Positions 8,491 to 16,418 of a stretch of 64,000 nucleotides of DNA are shown here, one piece after another; within the stretch, counting starts at the first letter, position 1; each line of letters begins with the position of its first letter. Position numbers and translations under genes: made by a program. The DNA is taken from contig JAFEEQ010000026.1 of assembly GCA_018241025.1 (NCBI GenBank), positions 1-64,000 on the forward strand. Reading direction: 5' to 3'. The notes beneath the pieces are model-generated. The model ran no database searches. It saw only the letters and a list, made by a program, of their open reading frames with translations, and had not been told where the DNA came from. The DNA comes from Pseudomonadota bacterium (GTDB taxonomy: Bacteria > Pseudomonadota > Alphaproteobacteria > Micropepsales > Micropepsaceae).

Positions 8491-9360
8491 ATGACGCGCG
8501 GCCCGATCTTCATTGCCGAAGCCTCGTCCAATCACGACCGCGACCTGTCGCGCGCGCTGGCTTTCGTGGATGCCGCGGCCGATGCCGGCTGCGATGCGGT
8601 AAAGTTCCAGCTGTTCAAGATCGACCGCATGTTCGCGCCGGAAATCCTCGCGCAGAGCGAGAAGCATCGCGCAAGGCGGCAATGGGAATTGCCGGTGGCG
8701 CATCTGAAGCCGCTGGCCGAACGCTGCGCCGCGCGCGGCATCCAGTTCTCCTGCACACCGTTCTATCTGGAAGCGGTGGCCGAGCTTGCGCCCTATGTCT
8801 CGTTCTACAAGGTCGCGTCTTACGAGCTTCTGGTGACGCCGCTGCTCGAAGCCTGCGCGGCAAGCGGAAAGCCCATCGTGCTGTCGACCGGCATGGCGAC
8901 GATGGATGAGATCGCCGCAGCGGCGAACACGCTGAAGCGCGCCGGAGCGCGCGATATCACGCTTCTGCATTGCGTGTCGGCCTATCCGACGCCGGCGAAC
9001 GAAGCCAATCTCTCCGCCATCGCGGCGATCCGCGATGCCACCGGATGCAAGGTCGGCTGGTCCGATCACACGCGGCGTCCCGCCGTGGTCGAACGTGCGA
9101 TCCATCGCTGGGGCGCGGCGGCCGTCGAATTCCATCTCGATCTCGAAGGCGAGGGTGCCGAATACGCTGCCGGCCATTGCTGGCTGCCGGAGGAGATCGC
9201 GCCGGTGATCGCGCGGGTGCGCGAGGCGTTCAGCGCCGACGGCACGGGCTTCAAGGGCCCGCAGCCTTCCGAGCTTTCCGATCGCGAATGGCGCGCCGAT
9301 CCGTCGGACGGCATGCGTCCGCTGAAACGCATCCGCGCCGCATGGAAGCCTGCCGCGTGA
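8491..9360 (+). CDS. NeuB-family sialic/pseudaminic acid synthase-like protein lacking the SAF domain
   Basis: This protein resembles NeuB, PseI and SpsE, which condense phosphoenolpyruvate with an N-acetyl hexose to give a nine-carbon acidic sugar. The barrel motifs are present: FIAEASSNHDRD at the start, AVKFQLFK, FSCTPF, FYKVASYEL, IVLSTGMAT, LHCVSAYPTP, GWSDHT and EFHL. It ends at 289 residues, right after the PLKRIR segment. Typical family members are about 335-350 residues with a C-terminal antifreeze-like SAF domain that covers the partner active site, and that domain is absent here. An AAAAGGAG ribosome site lies a few bases upstream of the ATG. The next gene starts inside its stop (GTGA). 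Substrate and product may therefore differ from the known nonulosonates. Confidence 0.82.
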   Translation: MTRGPIFIAEASSNHDRDLSRALAFVDAAADAGCDAVKFQLFKIDRMFAPEILAQSEKHRARRQWELPVAHLKPLAERCAARGIQFSCTPFYLEAVAELAPYVSFYKVASYELLVTPLLEACAASGKPIVLSTGMATMDEIAAAANTLKRAGARDITLLHCVSAYPTPANEANLSAIAAIRDATGCKVGWSDHTRRPAVVERAIHRWGAAAVEFHLDLEGEGAEYAAGHCWLPEEIAPVIARVREAFSADGTGFKGPQPSELSDREWRADPSDGMRPLKRIRAAWKPAA

Positions 9361-11123
9361 AGATCGTTGCCATCATCCAGGCGCGCATGGGATCGACCCG
9401 GCTGCCGGGCAAGGTTCTGCGTCCGGTCGCGGGCCAGCCGCTGCTCTGGCACATCGTCCATCGCCTGAAAAAATCCAGACTTATCAATGAAGTAGCTGTC
9501 GCCACGACGACCAATCCGCTGGACGATGCCATCGTCGCGTTCGGCAAGGAGCACGGCGTCACCATCGTACGCGGGCCGGAAGACAATGTGCTGCAACGCT
9601 TCGCGCTCGCCGCCGAGGCGACCGATGCCGATGTGATCGTGCGGGTGTCGTCGGATGCGCCGTTCATCGATGCCGGGTTCATCGATCACATGGTTGAGGC
9701 GCTGGTTGCGCAGGATGGCGGCTATGTGCTGATGGAAGACGGCGCGGTGACGGCGCATGAAGGCGTCGATCCGCTGTCGCGCAAGGCGCTCGACAAGCTG
9801 ATGATGGATGCGGCGGACGATGCGGTCGCGCGCGAGCACGTCACCGGCTATTTCAAACTGCATCCGGATTTTGTGAAGATCGCGCGCGCGGGTGCCTACC
9901 CCGAATTGGCGCGCGAAGGCGGACGGCTCACCATCGACACGCCAGACGATCTTGCTTTCATCGAGGCGGTGCATGCGCGCATGGCGGCGAAGGCGGGCGA
10001 AGCGTCGCTGAGCGACATCCTGTTCCTGCTTGAGCGTGAGCCCGGACTGCGTGCGATCAACGCGCATGTGAAACAGAAAGCACTCGTCACGCGGGGCGGC
10101 CTTGCGCTGATCCGCTGCGATGGCGGCGGCAAATTCGGTTATGGCCATGTGAAGCGAATGACGGCGCTGGCACGGGCGCTGCGCGATCGCGAGGGCGTCG
10201 GCGCGGTGTTCGCGGTGAACGGCAGCGAAGACGCCTGCGCGCCGATCCGCGCCGCCGGATTCGCCGCGACGCTGATGGGCGGAGACACGCTGGAAGCCCT
10301 GATTGAATCGCATGCGCCGGATATGCTGCTGCTCGATGGCCGCGAAGGGCCGTCGCGCGCGGAGCTGGCGGAGATTTCGAAACCGGTCGGGCTGACCGCG
10401 GTGATCGACGACGGATCCGAGCGGCGCCTGGCTGCCGATCTGGCCTATTACCCGCCGGTGCCGCAGGCCGAGACGCTCGACTGGAGTGGCTCGCATTGTG
10501 TGCCGCGCGTCGGCTGGCAATGGGCGCTGCTGGGAGCGCAGCGCAGCGTCGTGCAACGTCCGCGCAGCGGCCGTCCCGTGTTGCTGGTTTCGATGGGCGG
10601 CAGCGATCCGTTCGGACTGACCCTGCGCGCGGCGCGGGCGCTGGTGCAACTCAATCCGGCGTTCCGCGTCCGCTTCGTGATCGGGCCGGGGATGGAGAAC
10701 CGCTGCGCGGTGGCGCGCCAGATCGTCGCCCTGCACAGCAGCTTCGAGACCATCGAGGGTGCCGACGATCTCGCCACCGAGTTCGCCGTCGCCGATCTCG
10801 CGCTGACCGCTTTTGGCGTGACGGCGTATGAACTCGCTGCGGCGGGCGTTCCGGCGCTCTATCTTTGTCTGAATGAAGATCACGCCCAATCCGCCTCGGC
10901 CTTCGACAAGGCGGGCATGGGGCATTCGCTTGGCGTCGCCGACGACGTATCGGACCGTGCCATTGCGTCGGCCGTGCAGGGTCTGCTCGGCGATTTCGCG
11001 CGCCGCCGTGCCATGCGACAGGCCGGCTTGATGACGGTCGACGGCAACGGCGCGGCGCGGATCGCGTCGGATCTTGCGGCGGCGCTTTCGGCGCGCCGCG
11101 AAGGCGTCAAAGCCGCGATGTGA
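9357..11123 (+). CDS. Fused CMP-sugar synthetase (SpsF-like) and SpsG/PseG-like protein
   Basis: A 588-residue two-part protein. Residues 1 to about 235 are a cytidylyltransferase of the SpsF/KdsB type, with IVAIIQARMGSTRLPGKVL at the N terminus, RGPEDNVLQRF and VRVSSDAPFID. Residues about 250-588 match SpsG/PseG, the GT-B-like nucleotide-sugar hydrolase of pseudaminic acid synthesis: GGKFGYGHVKRM with its Gly-His pair, VSMGGSDPFG, and LTAFGVTAYELAAAGVPALY. These functions are usually separate genes. The GTG start at 9357 is chosen because it overlaps the stop of the NeuB-like gene as GTGA and the cytidylyltransferase motif starts at once. The 3' end overlaps the convergent FlmG-like gene by 17 bases. 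The sugar acted on is not identifiable from motifs. Confidence 0.82.
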   Translation: MKIVAIIQARMGSTRLPGKVLRPVAGQPLLWHIVHRLKKSRLINEVAVATTTNPLDDAIVAFGKEHGVTIVRGPEDNVLQRFALAAEATDADVIVRVSSDAPFIDAGFIDHMVEALVAQDGGYVLMEDGAVTAHEGVDPLSRKALDKLMMDAADDAVAREHVTGYFKLHPDFVKIARAGAYPELAREGGRLTIDTPDDLAFIEAVHARMAAKAGEASLSDILFLLEREPGLRAINAHVKQKALVTRGGLALIRCDGGGKFGYGHVKRMTALARALRDREGVGAVFAVNGSEDACAPIRAAGFAATLMGGDTLEALIESHAPDMLLLDGREGPSRAELAEISKPVGLTAVIDDGSERRLAADLAYYPPVPQAETLDWSGSHCVPRVGWQWALLGAQRSVVQRPRSGRPVLLVSMGGSDPFGLTLRAARALVQLNPAFRVRFVIGPGMENRCAVARQIVALHSSFETIEGADDLATEFAVADLALTAFGVTAYELAAAGVPALYLCLNEDHAQSASAFDKAGMGHSLGVADDVSDRAIASAVQGLLGDFARRRAMRQAGLMTVDGNGAARIASDLAAALSARREGVKAAM

Positions 11124-12624
11124 GACGCGCCAGCGTCTTGTCGAATGTTTCGGTCCAGTCGCCGCGCATTTCCGGCATCATCAGCTCGCAGGCCGGCGCA
11201 AACGGTTCGTAAGGCTGCGCGAAGCCCGTCCAGCTCGTGTCGAACAGCACCTTGTAGGTATCGACGCCGGTGCCGGCGGCGAGCCAGGACACGGCGGTCG
11301 GCGCCGTGACCACGGCATCGAGCGAGGCCAGCATCGCAGCAGTCATGTCGAGTTCGTTTTTCTGATCGAGGCCGGAGAGATTGACAATTGCGCGGCCGCT
11401 CGCCGCCGCCAGCGCTTCGATCTCGTCGTCGCTCGCATCGTATTGCACGCTGACGACGGTGCCAGGGAGGTTCGCGATGAAAGCCGTCCAGGCCTCCTGC
11501 GGCGCATATTGCAGCGCGCGGTGGCCGGACATCTTGCCGCTTCGCCAGCAGACGCCGATGAAGGGGCCGGGTCCGACGCCGGTGAACAATCCGGCCCAGC
11601 GCGCCATCGCGCCGGGATCGGGCCTCAGGTAGGCGTTCGGCTTCGGGAAGGCTTCGATCTTGCCGCGCATCAGCTTCGGCAAGCTGCCCATCTCGATCGC
11701 CGCGCTGGCGCCGCCCGCCTGCTTGAGCCAGCCGCAGCGTGCGCGGGTGATGCCGCCGCGGGTTTCAAGATCCCAGGCGTGGACCGTCGCGGAAGGGAAG
11801 GAGCGGGCGAAGAGCGGGACCAGGCGCGGCTCGCATTCGAGAACGATGGAGCCGCCATCTTGCGCGGCGCGTTCGCACAGCTCCGGGATCATGCTCGCGA
11901 ACATGATCTGGTCGCCGACGCCCTGCTCGGCGGTGACGAGCAGTCGGGTGCGTTTCAGCGTGTTGCCGTTCCAGCGATCGAGGCGATGCTCGGGCACCGG
12001 AACCTTGCCGGGAACCTTGAGACGGGCGGCATAGTCGCGCCAGCCGTCTTTCAGGTTGCCGGTCAGCAGATGCAGCACCGCGCGGTTGAGACGGGCCTGG
12101 GCGTTGTCGGGGGCATGGGCGATCGCCTTACCGTAAAGCGCGACTGCTTCATCGACCTGGCCGGCATCGGTCAGAAGGTCGGCGAGATTGGCGAGGGCAG
12201 GGGCGTAGTTCGGCTTGCGCGCGATCGCTTCGCGATAATGCGCTTCGGCGGCGCTGAAATCGCCCATTTCGCGCAAGGTCGAGCCGAGGGTGAGCCAGAG
12301 TTCGGGCGCGTCCGGATCGCGGGCAAGGGCGGGAGCGAGCAAGGCCCGCGCGGCAGCCAGCTGGCCATTGCTGCGCAACAGGTTGGCGAGGCTGACCAGA
12401 GCCTCGAGCCGCTCCGGTTCCTGCGCCAGGACGCGGCGATAGAAGTCTTCGGCCGGGCCGGCGAGGCCGAGCGTGCGCGCGGTATTGCCGAGGGCGAAAA
12501 GAACGCGGGCATCGTCGGGTTTCTGCGCCAGCGCGCGTTCGAAGCGCTCGATGGCTTCGATGTGGCGGCCCTCGGCGGAGAGCTTCAGGCCGTCGTCATA
12601 GTCGCGGGTTTGGAGAGCTTGCAT
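11107..12624 (-). CDS. flmG: FlmG-like flagellin glycosyltransferase (TPR plus glycosyltransferase)
   Basis: A 505-residue protein with two parts. Residues 1 to about 210 are tandem TPR repeats, for example RHIEAIERFERALAQKPDD and GDFSAAEAHYREAIARKPN. Residues about 215-505 form a GT-B-like domain (LLVTAEQGVGDQIMFASMI, then FIGVCWRSGKMSGHR, then LDAVVTAPTAVSWLAAGTG). Caulobacter FlmG has this same arrangement: its TPRs bind flagellin and its GT domain adds pseudaminic acid. The location beside a flagellin gene and nonulosonate-type genes supports the match. The gene has its own promoter region with a perfect-looking CtrA box 24 bases upstream of the ATG. Generic TPR-glycosyltransferases exist elsewhere, so the symbol is an inference. 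Confidence 0.78.
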   Translation of the reverse strand: MQALQTRDYDDGLKLSAEGRHIEAIERFERALAQKPDDARVLFALGNTARTLGLAGPAEDFYRRVLAQEPERLEALVSLANLLRSNGQLAAARALLAPALARDPDAPELWLTLGSTLREMGDFSAAEAHYREAIARKPNYAPALANLADLLTDAGQVDEAVALYGKAIAHAPDNAQARLNRAVLHLLTGNLKDGWRDYAARLKVPGKVPVPEHRLDRWNGNTLKRTRLLVTAEQGVGDQIMFASMIPELCERAAQDGGSIVLECEPRLVPLFARSFPSATVHAWDLETRGGITRARCGWLKQAGGASAAIEMGSLPKLMRGKIEAFPKPNAYLRPDPGAMARWAGLFTGVGPGPFIGVCWRSGKMSGHRALQYAPQEAWTAFIANLPGTVVSVQYDASDDEIEALAAASGRAIVNLSGLDQKNELDMTAAMLASLDAVVTAPTAVSWLAAGTGVDTYKVLFDTSWTGFAQPYEPFAPACELMMPEMRGDWTETFDKTLARLTSRL

Positions 12625-12647
12625 TGCTCCAGACTGGCGCAGCGCCC

Positions 12648-12663
12648 GTTAAGGCCCGATTAA
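12648..12663 (-). promoter_or_regulatory. CtrA box upstream of flmG
   Basis: Read on the minus strand the sequence is TTAATCGGGCCTTAAC, an exact TTAA-N7-TTAAC CtrA consensus. It sits 24-39 bases before the flmG start, within the promoter range. The same site lies 76 bases before the GTG of the divergent propeller gene. Binding is not shown. Confidence 0.55.
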
Positions 12664-12738
12664 GCACGTTCGCGCCGCCTTAGCATGCCGTTAAGGCCAT
12701 TCGGGCGACAGTTCCGCATTGGTCGCGAAGGTTCAGGC

Positions 12739-15480
12739 GTGTCGGTCAGTTTCGATCCAAATCTGCTGCTGAGCTACTATCAGGCGAGGCTCACGACGAC
12801 GGCGTCTCCGTCATCGTCGGCGGCAGCGACTGCGACCGGCACAACGGCGTCGAAGAGCGCGAGCGCGACGGCGAACGATGCGCCGCCCTGGCAGGCGACG
12901 CAGCTCAGCCAGACGGCGATGGACGCGAAAGTCCTGTCGACGACGAATTTCCTCGACACCAGCAACGTGCCGCTCTCGATCTCGTCGAAGACCGACGCTA
13001 AGACCGAGCAGGACAACCAGAAGCTCTTCTCGCTCTATACCGCGGTGAACACGCTCGCCTATCTCGCCAAGATGGGGCAGCGCGACGGAACGACGGACGG
13101 CCAGCTCGCCGGCCTCAACACGCGCTTCCAGGCGGGCCTTACGCAGATCGAGAACTACATCGCGGGCACGAGTTTCAACAATTTCACGCTCCAGGCGGCC
13201 AATCCGACATCGTCGGTGACGTCGAGCGCCGAGGTGCCGTTCGGCTCGTTCGACTATTCGACCAAGACGCTGGTCAGCAATGCCAACCTGAGCAGCGCGC
13301 TGCCGGGGTTGAGCGCCTCCGACAGTTTCACCATCGCGATCAAGCAGGGCAGCACGACGACCAATGTCGGCATCGACCTGTCGCAGATTCAGGGGCCGCT
13401 GACGCTCGACAACGTCATCAGCTATGTGAACCAGACGCTGTCGGACGGCGGCTTCAAGACGCGGTTGCAGAAGACCTTCACCTCGGGTTCGGTGCTCGAT
13501 ACCAGCAAGGCGACCTATGGCTTGCAGGTTTCGCCCGGCGCGAACGAGACCGTGAGTTTCTCGGCCGATGCGATGCCCTCGCTCTATCTCGCCGGCAACA
13601 CCGGCATCGCGACCAACACCTCGACCACGACCAATGACAAGACGACCGGCACCGCCGCCGACCAGCAGGGCCGCCTGATCAAGCTCGGAGATATCGACAG
13701 CACGCCGACCAGCAGCTTCAGCGTCAATGCCAAGCCGACCAACGGCAACACGACGGCGCAGGCGACGGTGGTGGACGGCAGCGGCAATGTCTACGTCATC
13801 GGCAATGCGACGGGCGATTACGGCAACCAGCTCAACCAGGGCACGCAGGACGCCTATCTCACCAAATACGATTCCGCGGGCAACGTGCTGTGGACGCGGA
13901 TGCTGGGCAGCGCCGGGACCGCCAACGGCTATTCGCTCGCGCTCGATCCGACCGGCGGCGTGGTAATCGCGGGCTCGACCACCGGACAGCTCCAGACCGG
14001 CTCGGTCACCAACGGCAATACCGACAGCTACGTCGCGAAATACGACACCAACGGCAACCAGACCTGGGTCAAGCAGATCCAGACCCTCGCCAACAACCAG
14101 GCCGCCTCCGTGAGCGTGGACGGCTCCGGAAACGTCTATGTCGGCGGCCAGGTTTCAGGCGGTGTGATCGGCTCCGGGCAGACCAAGTCCGGCGGTTCCG
14201 ATGCCTATGTGATCAAGCTCGATAAGAAGGGCAGTATCTCTTACGAGCAGCAATTCGGCACGACCGGCAGCGACAGCGTCGCCGGCACCGCAGTGGGTTC
14301 CGACGGCAGCCTCTATGTCGCGAGCGTGCAGAACGGTCACGCGGTCATCAGCAAATACGCCAATGGCGACGCGACCTCGGCGCCGACCTGGACGCAGGAT
14401 CTCGGCGATCTCCAGAACGGCGGCGGCATCGCAGGCATCGCGGTGCAGAACGGCGAGGTTTATGTCGCCGGCTCGACGCAGAACGGCAATCTCACGGCAG
14501 GCGGCGCCGCGAGCGTGGCGAGCGCGAGCTCCGGCGGCAGCGATGCTTTCGTCTTCCATCTCACCGACAGCGGATCGACGGCAACGGCCGACACCGTGAG
14601 CTATGTCGGCACCGGATCGACCGACAAGGCGGGCGGCATCGCGCTCGGCGCCGACGGCACGGTCTATCTGACCGGCTCCACCACCGGCACCTTCGCCGGC
14701 CAGACGCGCAACATCGACAATGTCTCGAACATGTTCGTGACTGCGCTTTCGGCCACCGGCACGCCGCAATGGACCAAGCAATATGGCGGCCTCGACGGCG
14801 TCTCGTCGGGCACGGGCATCGCGGTCGACAATTCCGGTTCGAGCGTGCTCGATGCGCTCGGACTGCCCAAAGGCACGGTCAATCCCTATCAGACCGTCGA
14901 TCTTGCGGCGCAGACGACGCTGCGCGCCGGCGACAGCTTCCAGATCCAGTTCACCGGCACCGCTTCGCGCACCGCGACGATCACGATCGAGAAAGGCGAG
15001 ACGCTGCAATCGCTCGCCACCAAGATCAACATCCAGATGCAGACCTACGGCAAGGCGTCGGTGAACTACACCGGCGGCGCGGCCGGACTGAAGATCGCGG
15101 TGAATGCGGGAACGACGCTCAGCCTCGTCGCGGGGCCGGCGAATTTCGATGCGCTGGCGCGTCTCGGCATTCCGGCCGGCACGCTGACGGCGCCGTCCGA
15201 TTCCAAATCCACGACCTCGACGGCGTCGACGGCATCGACCACGCAGGCCTTTGGTCTTGGGCTGTCCTCGACGCTCGACATCTCGACCCGCATCGGTGCC
15301 GACATGGCGCGTTCGCAATTGCTGAGCGTCCTGTCTTCGATCCAGACGGCCTATCAAAAGACCAATACGCCCGCCGCGGTGACCGCGGCGCAGAATGCCA
15401 GCGCGGGCAGCGGCACGGTTTCGCCCTATCTGCAGAACCAGATCGCGAGTTCGCAGCTCGCGCTCAATCTGTTGGCGTAA
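12739..15480 (+). CDS. Flagellin-like protein carrying a beta-propeller insert (SBBP type)
   Basis: The protein is 913 residues from the chosen GTG start, preceded by GAAGG. The first 180 residues are helical, with a flagellin/hook-protein-like stretch (LNTRFQAGLTQIENYI, TSFNNFTLQ). Six or seven repeats of about 50 residues follow (VDGSGNVYV, GNVLWTRMLGS, DPTGGVVIAGST, VDGSGNVYVGGQ), the pattern of an SBBP-type beta-propeller. A flagellin-IN-like piece (LRAGDSFQIQF, TIEKGETLQSLATKIN) and a helical C terminus ending in SQLALNLLA close the chain. It has no signal peptide, as expected for flagellar export. Ser and Thr content is high. Between flmG and flgI it is likely a flagellum-associated export substrate, possibly glycosylated. 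An in-frame ATG at 12685 would add 18 residues but lacks a ribosome site. I do not recognise a named gene. Confidence 0.7.
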   Translation: MSVSFDPNLLLSYYQARLTTTASPSSSAAATATGTTASKSASATANDAPPWQATQLSQTAMDAKVLSTTNFLDTSNVPLSISSKTDAKTEQDNQKLFSLYTAVNTLAYLAKMGQRDGTTDGQLAGLNTRFQAGLTQIENYIAGTSFNNFTLQAANPTSSVTSSAEVPFGSFDYSTKTLVSNANLSSALPGLSASDSFTIAIKQGSTTTNVGIDLSQIQGPLTLDNVISYVNQTLSDGGFKTRLQKTFTSGSVLDTSKATYGLQVSPGANETVSFSADAMPSLYLAGNTGIATNTSTTTNDKTTGTAADQQGRLIKLGDIDSTPTSSFSVNAKPTNGNTTAQATVVDGSGNVYVIGNATGDYGNQLNQGTQDAYLTKYDSAGNVLWTRMLGSAGTANGYSLALDPTGGVVIAGSTTGQLQTGSVTNGNTDSYVAKYDTNGNQTWVKQIQTLANNQAASVSVDGSGNVYVGGQVSGGVIGSGQTKSGGSDAYVIKLDKKGSISYEQQFGTTGSDSVAGTAVGSDGSLYVASVQNGHAVISKYANGDATSAPTWTQDLGDLQNGGGIAGIAVQNGEVYVAGSTQNGNLTAGGAASVASASSGGSDAFVFHLTDSGSTATADTVSYVGTGSTDKAGGIALGADGTVYLTGSTTGTFAGQTRNIDNVSNMFVTALSATGTPQWTKQYGGLDGVSSGTGIAVDNSGSSVLDALGLPKGTVNPYQTVDLAAQTTLRAGDSFQIQFTGTASRTATITIEKGETLQSLATKINIQMQTYGKASVNYTGGAAGLKIAVNAGTTLSLVAGPANFDALARLGIPAGTLTAPSDSKSTTSTASTASTTQAFGLGLSSTLDISTRIGADMARSQLLSVLSSIQTAYQKTNTPAAVTAAQNASAGSGTVSPYLQNQIASSQLALNLLA

Positions 15481-15635
15481 GTCGGGCGCAGATCATTCCA
15501 CAAACTCAGGCGTCATGGCCGGACGTTGCGACGCTGTCGCTGCAACTCCGGCCATCCATGATTGCGATGCTTGCGGAAGGGTAAGACTGTGTGCCGAGGG
15601 GCAAGCTCGGCGATTGCAGACTTGGGTGATCTTGG

Positions 15636-15658
15636 ATCGCCGGAACAAGTCCGGCGAT
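15636..15658. repeat. REP-like palindrome ATCGCCGGA-ACAAG-TCCGGCGAT
   Basis: A perfect 9-bp inverted repeat with an ACAAG loop between the propeller gene and flbY, followed by GACG. Palindromes of the CCGGA-N-CAAG-TCCGG kind are widely scattered in alphaproteobacterial intergenic DNA. It may serve as a terminator for the convergent pair. A related sequence with a GCAAG loop lies at 62453-62475. Confidence 0.55.
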
Positions 15659-15681
15659 GACGTGGGTGGATAGAGGGAGCT

Positions 15682-16104
15682 CTACACCACGCTGTTGAAC
15701 ACCATCGCCTGGGACGGCTTGCCGTAGGCGGCGGCGCGCGGATTGTAGGTGCGCGTCGGCGCCGCCTGGCGGTTCACTTCATCGGCAATCGCCTTGATCA
15801 TGCCTTCGGACGCATTGCGCATGCGGGTGAGCATACGGGCGTGGAGCGCCAGTACGTCGCGGAATTTCTGCGTCACCTCGACGAAGCGGTTACGCAGCGG
15901 CGCCGGAGCCGATTTTGCGGCGTCGGGCGTGAGCCCCTGCGCCTCGCGGCCATAGAGAGCGGACAGTTTCTGGATCTCGGGATCGAGCGTGCGCATGGCG
16001 CCGGGCGTGCCGGCCTTGAGCGCGGCGATGTCGCCTTCGATCGCCTCGATCAGGCGCTCGGCCATCGTGACCAGACGTTCGATGCGTTCGGGTGCGGGGT
16101 TCAA
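15682..16104 (-). CDS. flbY: Flagellar protein FlbY (FlgN-like)
   Basis: A 140-residue, mostly helical cytoplasmic protein similar to Caulobacter FlbY. The N terminus is RIERLVTMAERLIEAIEGDI and there is a conserved tail of the type PRAAAYGK. It follows flgI and cheL in the same order as in the Caulobacter flgI region. Its ATG overlaps the cheL stop (ATGA). Its helical shape recalls FlgN-type chaperones for late filament proteins, but its exact role is not settled. Assignment rests on length, helical pattern and gene order. Confidence 0.72.
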   Translation of the reverse strand: MNPAPERIERLVTMAERLIEAIEGDIAALKAGTPGAMRTLDPEIQKLSALYGREAQGLTPDAAKSAPAPLRNRFVEVTQKFRDVLALHARMLTRMRNASEGMIKAIADEVNRQAAPTRTYNPRAAAYGKPSQAMVFNSVV

Positions 16105-16418
16105 TGCGCGACCTCCTGGGTGCGGAGCAATTCGCGCTGCACGGCGCTGGCGAGGCCGAAGCCGCCCTGCGCCGCGAACTGCTTGCCGTATTCGTCGAGC
16201 ATCAGCGAGCGGAACATCGCCTCGCCCTGGCCGCCGCCGAACATCCCGTCAGTCGAAATGCCGGAGAACATTTCGCCGAGGAACTGGGTGACGAACACCG
16301 CTTCGAATTGCTGCGCGGTCTGCTTGGCAACCTTCGGATCGGTGGTCGTGCCGGGCACCGCGGGCGTGGTGCCGCGCAGCGCCGTCATCGCGACCGAGGT
16401 GTCGATGGCGGGCGTCAT
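16101..16418 (-). CDS. cheL: Rod-binding protein (FlgJ N-terminal type, CheL)
   Basis: A 105-residue protein equal to the N-terminal rod-binding domain of FlgJ, without the muramidase domain. The signature is AAQQFE-like (AKQTAQQFEAVFVTQFLGEM), then GQGEAMFRSLMLDEYGKQ and GGFGLASAVQREL. In alphaproteobacteria this short form is called CheL or FlgJ-like and is needed to cap the growing rod. A separate hydrolase must open the peptidoglycan. It overlaps the end of flgI and the start of flbY by four bases on each side, so the three are translated together. Confidence 0.87.
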   Translation of the reverse strand: MTPAIDTSVAMTALRGTTPAVPGTTTDPKVAKQTAQQFEAVFVTQFLGEMFSGISTDGMFGGGQGEAMFRSLMLDEYGKQFAAQGGFGLASAVQRELLRTQEVAH

